Shown one piece after another: positions 7,160 to 10,232 of a stretch of 10,232 bases of DNA. Below the pieces are notes generated by a model, which was not told where the DNA came from, searched no databases, and saw only the letters and a program-made list of their open reading frames with translations. Both the position numbers and the translations under genes were made by a program. The stretch's first letter is position 1; the number at the start of each line of letters is the position of its first letter. This DNA comes from GCA-2724215 sp015660315. GTDB lineage: Bacteria; Latescibacterota; UBA2968; UBA8231. The DNA is taken from NCBI GenBank assembly GCA_029941315.1, contig JAPYQE010000233.1, positions 1 through 10,232 on the forward strand, given 5' to 3'.

Positions 7160-7200
7160 GGGCCAGTCTTTGTTGAGCTTGTCGATGATAGTTACTTCCG

Positions 7201-7243
7201 CTTGGGTTGGATAGATTTTACACTTGAGTTGGATAGAGTTTAC
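7201..7243. repeat. two-copy 22-bp-period tandem repeat upstream of the GH116 operon
   Basis: Positions 7201-7221 and 7223-7243 are copies of the same 21-base unit (core GTTGGATAGA then TTTAC) with two mismatches, offset by 22 bases, close to two helical turns. The repeat lies in the divergent region between the GH116 start and the monooxygenase remnant. On the minus strand, copy 1 contains TAAAAT (7215-7220), a near-consensus -10 located about 55 bases before the GTG, but no good -35 is visible. The arrangement fits a pair of binding sites for an operon regulator. The shift of 22 bases puts the copies in different reading frames, so this is not a coding repeat. Confidence 0.55.
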
Positions 7244-7319
7244 GATATGGCTTATTGGGCAGCAAGGGGTTCTATATGTTGTTCCTAGTTGTGCGATGGC
7301 AAAATGGGGGAATGAGAAT

Positions 7320-7845
7320 ATGAGATTCGCTACATTCCATTTGATGACCCGGCCTGATGGGGCGACCAGTCAGCAGATTGTAGTAGAGACTCTTGCCGAA
7401 GCGGAGTTGGCTGAGGAACTGGGTTTTGATCGGGTTTGGCTCACCGAGCACCACGCCTCTGATCACGGTATCTGCTCCGCGCCTTCAGTTTTTGCTGCGG
7501 CGCTGGCGGCGCGTACTACCCGTATCGGCATCGGCTACGCGGGAAGCCGTGCGCGTTCCGACCGAAATGCTGTTGCGGCGGCTCAATAAGATCGCTACGG
7601 TGGATGGTGTAGGTACGGGTGGGGCCTTTGAGGAAGGTTTGGCGCAAGGAGTGGAGGATTATTTATCGTCGCGTGTCATTGCCGGCGCGCCGGATCGGGT
7701 GGTCGAGGAGCTACAGCAGTTGGCCGAAGCGGGTTGCGGCGAGGTGTTGTGCTGGTTTCGCTGGGGGACGATGGATAGTATCGAGGCTAGGACGTCGATG
7801 GCACGCTGTGCTGCGGAGGTCGTGAGTCGATGTGAAGAGTTGTGA
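7320..7845 (+). pseudogene. luciferase-like monooxygenase, internally deleted and frameshifted
   Basis: The ATG at 7320, after a GGGGGAATGAG-like ribosome-binding site, begins MRFATFHLMTRPDGATSQQI and continues through AELAEELGFDRVWLTEHHAS to about 7540 (AARTTRIGIG). This is the classical N-terminal third of an F420/FMN-dependent luciferase-like monooxygenase. That frame then ends at 7589. From about 7640 a different frame encodes the family's C-terminal end: VEDYLSSRVIAGAPDRVVEE, then GCGEVLCWFRWG and a terminal helix, with a stop at 7843-7845. The whole locus spans 175 codons, against about 320-370 for intact members, so roughly half of the barrel, including much of the flavin site, is missing. 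Neither fragment can be a functional enzyme alone. The exact deletion junction (about 7540-7630) cannot be placed by eye. Confidence 0.75.
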
Positions 7846-7892
7846 GTTATGAACACTCTCAATCGAGGAATTTTATGCCGGTATCAAAGTCA

Positions 7893-7922
7893 TTGAATTA
7901 GCGTGATAGCGGCGTCTATAAT
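7893..7922 (+). promoter_or_regulatory. sigma70-like promoter for the VOC-AAC(3) pair
   Basis: TTGAAT at 7893-7898 and a perfect TATAAT at 7917-7922 are separated by 18 bases. Transcription would begin near 7929, only about eight bases before the ATG at 7937, so the mRNA would be nearly leaderless. The only ribosome-binding-like sequence, GGGG at 7924-7927, would lie at or before the start point. Confidence 0.5.
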
Positions 7923-7936
7923 TGGGGTCGTAAATT

Positions 7937-8352
7937 ATGAGTGTGAATAAAGTCGTGCCGTTTTTCGCGGTGAAGGATATGGTGCAGTCTGTCGCGTTTT
8001 ATATCGAAGGGCCCGGGTTTGAATTCGAATTCAAATGGGAGAAGCATGGATTACTGCAATTCTGCAATTTACAGATCGGGGTGCGAACCTGATGTTACAG
8101 CAATTCAAGACGGAGGGGCACGACGCACGGAAGTTCAGTGACAGCAAGGGCGAAGGCGTGTCGTTGTGTTTTTTCTGCGATGACGCCGTCGGGTTTTATC
8201 GCGATGTGCGGCCGCGCGGCATCGTCGCCTCTGAACCGCATATCGGCAATGATTGGTGGGTGACCTCCCTATCCGATCCGGATGGATATAACCTGCAGTT
8301 CCAAAGCCAGACGGACGCGGCGGAGGGCAGCAAGCTGTCCGAGGTAGAATAA
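7937..8352 (+). pseudogene. VOC/glyoxalase-fold protein broken by a one-base frameshift
   Basis: Reading begins at an ATG with MSVNKVVPFFAVKDMVQSVA, the usual VOC opening, and runs to a TGA at 8090-8092. The remainder of the family, GANLMLQQFK then GEGVSLCFFCDD and WWVTSLSDPDGYNLQFQS, lies in the next frame and ends at 8352. Adding a single G to the GGGG at 8078-8081 restores CNLQIGGANLML and one 138-residue protein, the normal size for a bleomycin-resistance/dioxygenase superfamily member. VOC proteins are metal-dependent lyases, isomerases or drug-binding proteins; the substrate here is unknown. The restored gene would end one base before the AAC(3)-like gene, so the two form an operon. The break may be real decay, homopolymer length variation, or a sequencing error. 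Confidence 0.75.
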
Positions 8353-8353
8353 T

Positions 8354-9172
8354 ATGGGGCGCGAACCCGATATCGTCGCCAAGACCAGCGCGCCGGTTAC
8401 CGTCGAGTCGTTGCGGCAGGATTTGCTGGCTTTGGGTGTTGAGCCGGGCATGGTATTGTTGGTGCATTCTTCGCTGAGTGCGCTCGGCTGGGTGTGTGGC
8501 GGACCGGTCGCGGTGGTGATGGCGTTGCAGCAGGCCCTCGGTGAAGAGGGGACCTTGGTGATGCCGACGCATTCGGCTGCGCTGTCGGACCCGGCGGCGT
8601 GGGTCAACCCGCCAGTCCCCCAAGACTGGTGGCAGACCATCCGCGATACAATGCCGGCGTATGACGTGGCGTATTCCCCCACCCAGGGCATGGGGTCGAT
8701 CGTCGAGGTCTTTCGCCGTTGGCCGGGGGCGGTGCGTAGCCAGCATCCACAGCATTCCTTTTGTGCCCGGGGGCCGTTGGCGCAGAAGATCGTCGAAGAG
8801 CACGCGTTGCATTACGGACTTGGCGAAGAATCGCCCTTGGCTAATATTTACGCCTTGAGCGGCTCCGTATTGCTCTTGGGCGTCGGACACGCTAACAACA
8901 CCTCGCTGCATTTGGCCGAGTATCGGGCGGATTTTGCCGGGAAAAAAGTCGTGCAGAACGGGGCGCCGATAACGACCAAGTCGGGTAGAGAATGGGTGGT
9001 GTTACAGGATCTCGATATCGAAGACGAGGATTTCGCCCGGCTCGGCGCGGACTACGAGGCGCAGGTGGAGGCGGTGCGTATCGGATCGGTGGGCAGGGGC
9101 GAAGCCCGGTTGTTCGCACAGCGGGATATAGTCGACTTCGCCGTCGGTTGGATGCGGCAGAACCGCACTTAA
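8354..9172 (+). CDS. AAC(3)-family N-acetyltransferase
   Basis: This 272-residue protein fits the aminoglycoside 3-N-acetyltransferase family (PF02522) in length and motif order: VHSSLSALGWVCGG at 37-50, GTLVMPTH at 66-73, QGMGSIVEVFRRWPGAVRS at 111-129, HPQHSFCARG at 131-140 and LLLGVGHANNTSLHLAEYRA at 173-192. His186 and Glu189 of the last motif are the conserved active-site residues of the family. The reaction is acetyl-CoA-dependent N-acetylation. The substrate may be an aminoglycoside, but the family also includes enzymes acting on other amines, such as FrbF in phosphonate antibiotic synthesis, so a resistance role is not established. The ATG lies one base after the stop of the broken VOC gene, and the two probably share the promoter near 7900. 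The gene is intact. Confidence 0.88.
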   Translation: MGREPDIVAKTSAPVTVESLRQDLLALGVEPGMVLLVHSSLSALGWVCGGPVAVVMALQQALGEEGTLVMPTHSAALSDPAAWVNPPVPQDWWQTIRDTMPAYDVAYSPTQGMGSIVEVFRRWPGAVRSQHPQHSFCARGPLAQKIVEEHALHYGLGEESPLANIYALSGSVLLLGVGHANNTSLHLAEYRADFAGKKVVQNGAPITTKSGREWVVLQDLDIEDEDFARLGADYEAQVEAVRIGSVGRGEARLFAQRDIVDFAVGWMRQNRT

Positions 9173-9263
9173 CGGCGCAGCAGGAGCCCGAGCGGCACCA
9201 AGTCGCAATAACCCAAGACCAAGCTCAGCTCTTCGAGTTTGCAGAAGAAAGAGCCACATGGCT

Positions 9264-10232
9264 TTAGGGGCCGGCCTCGTTCAAGCCCAGGGCGTTGCGC
9301 AGGATCTGGCGGGCGAGAACAATTTTCTCTTCTTCGCCGTAGCGACTGATATAGGCCTCGATTAGTTGCAAACCCTCTTCGGTTTGGTTTAGTGCTTGTA
9401 GACTGGCGGCTAGGCCGTAGTGGCCGTCTGGTTGTTGCGGGTCGAGACGAATGGCCTCGCGGTAGAGGCCGGAAGCCCGTTCTGGGTCGCTATAGCGGTC
9501 GTGGACCAGATCGGCGACGGTCACTAAGTTTTCGTAATTCGCCCCTGGATCGCGGCCGATCTCTTTGATCAGCATACGACCCGCTTTTTCCATATGGACC
9601 GCGGCCAGTTTCGGTTGTTCGAGTCGCTCGAATCGTTGCGCGGTCAGATAGATCGTATGCCAACTAAGTGGCAGGCGGTCTTCCCCCCATTCGGTGAGCC
9701 GCAGCAGGTCCACCCCATTTTTTTCGCCCTCGTAGTGTCCGGCCAATTGCGCGAAAATGGCGCGATAATTGCCAAGCAGGCGGGTGGTGTTTTCATCTTT
9801 GTAGACCGTTGAATCGAGCAGTGCGCGAACTTGGAAAGTGTTATAGAGTAAATCCTCAATGCGCTGTTCTTCGATGGGCGGGTTCTTTTCGCGCCTGAGC
9901 GTGACGACCATGCCGGCCGTGGCAAGATAGGGGTCGACGCCGGTGCGATTGCTCACCGGCACGGTAAGGGCGAAGTGGATGGGTTTTTTCCAGTTGTTCC
10001 ACTCGGCGATTTTTAGCACCATCTCGTCCTGTACGCGCAGGACATTATAGCCGGAATAATCGCGCACTTCGAATTCCATTCCGACGACCGAAACCATCTG
10101 CGGCTCGGGCCAATAGCGCCGATAGATATCGGTCTCTTCAATGTCGGTAAGCACTGAATCGATAAAAGTGTCGTCGTAGCGGATGTCTATTTTCGGCTCG
10201 CGGTCACGCAGTTGTTTGATATACCAGTTGGT
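9264..10232 (-). CDS. DUF2723 membrane protein, C-terminal part with TPRs (partial)
   Basis: The frame is open from the right edge of the window, starting TNWYIKQLRDREPK, and runs 322 residues to a TAA at 9264-9266. A GTG at 10154 is internal, because the coding signal continues upstream to the edge. WYIKQL, AEWNNWKKPIHFAL and the stretch around VYKDENTTRLLGNYRAIFAQ are typical of the soluble part of DUF2723 proteins, large polytopic proteins related to GT-C glycosyltransferases and TMEM260 O-mannosyltransferases. About the last 70 residues form TPR-like helices (ASGLYREAIRLDPQQPDGHY). The N-terminal membrane domain lies outside the window. The family is common in the Bacteroidota, Fibrobacterota and Latescibacterota. 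It converges on the AAC(3)-like gene across a 91-base gap. Confidence 0.88.
   Translation of the reverse strand, partial: TNWYIKQLRDREPKIDIRYDDTFIDSVLTDIEETDIYRRYWPEPQMVSVVGMEFEVRDYSGYNVLRVQDEMVLKIAEWNNWKKPIHFALTVPVSNRTGVDPYLATAGMVVTLRREKNPPIEEQRIEDLLYNTFQVRALLDSTVYKDENTTRLLGNYRAIFAQLAGHYEGEKNGVDLLRLTEWGEDRLPLSWHTIYLTAQRFERLEQPKLAAVHMEKAGRMLIKEIGRDPGANYENLVTVADLVHDRYSDPERASGLYREAIRLDPQQPDGHYGLAASLQALNQTEEGLQLIEAYISRYGEEEKIVLARQILRNALGLNEAGP

Noticed and set aside
7224..7319. Upstream start for the monooxygenase remnant
   Set aside because: Family homology begins exactly at the ATG at 7320, and the upstream residues cover the tandem repeat and are not conserved in character.
8135..8911. 258-residue frame antisense to the VOC and AAC(3) genes
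   Set aside because: It crosses two recognised genes on the other strand and is Arg/His-rich, typical of a shadow frame.
9250..9265. Hairpin AGAGCC-ACAT-GGCTTT between AAC(3) and DUF2723 genes as a terminator
   Set aside because: The stem is only six pairs including a G-T pair, has no U-tract, and runs into the DUF2723 stop codon.

Overview
The window comes from a GC-rich bacterial chromosome of ordinary housekeeping and accessory metabolism. There are no rRNA or tRNA genes, no CRISPR array and no intact mobile element. The C-terminal end of a DUF2723 membrane protein, together with GH116, ceramidase-like, SSS-symporter, LLM and AAC(3) genes, suggests an uncultivated environmental Gram-negative lineage of the FCB or Latescibacterota type. 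That assignment is inference with low confidence.

Layout. Positions 1-222 hold a small Pmp3/YqaE-like membrane protein with a TTG start. Positions 223-717 are mostly non-coding, with a possible frameshifted small ORF on the minus strand and an AT-rich stretch before the next gene. Positions 718-2052 (+) encode a compact, signal-less protein of the neutral ceramidase family. Its stop codon overlaps the stop codon of a minus-strand operon that reads from 7159 down to 2049. In transcription order the operon encodes a GH116 (GBA2-like) glycoside hydrolase, a small zinc-ribbon protein that has lost its second cysteine pair, a NUDIX hydrolase of the CoA-pyrophosphatase type, a two-helix DUF3311-like membrane protein and a sodium:solute symporter. 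The last four genes are chained by GTGA, ATGA and 11-nt overlaps.

Positions 7160-7319 separate this operon from rightward genes and contain a 22-bp-period tandem repeat. To the right, 7320-7845 is a luciferase-like monooxygenase reduced to its two ends. Positions 7937-8352 hold a VOC (glyoxalase-fold) gene broken by one missing G in a G-run, behind a good sigma70-like promoter. Positions 8354-9172 hold an intact AAC(3)-family acetyltransferase one nucleotide downstream. Positions 9264-10232 (-) are the C-terminal part of a DUF2723 protein with TPR repeats.

How the genes may work together. The symporter and its small partner could import a substrate that the GH116 enzyme cleaves inside the cell. 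The convergent ceramidase-family protein makes a glycosylated sphingoid lipid or another glycosylated amide a tempting guess, but nothing in the sequence proves the substrate. The right half (7320-8352) looks like a locus under relaxed selection, although a sequencing error could explain the single-base frameshift.
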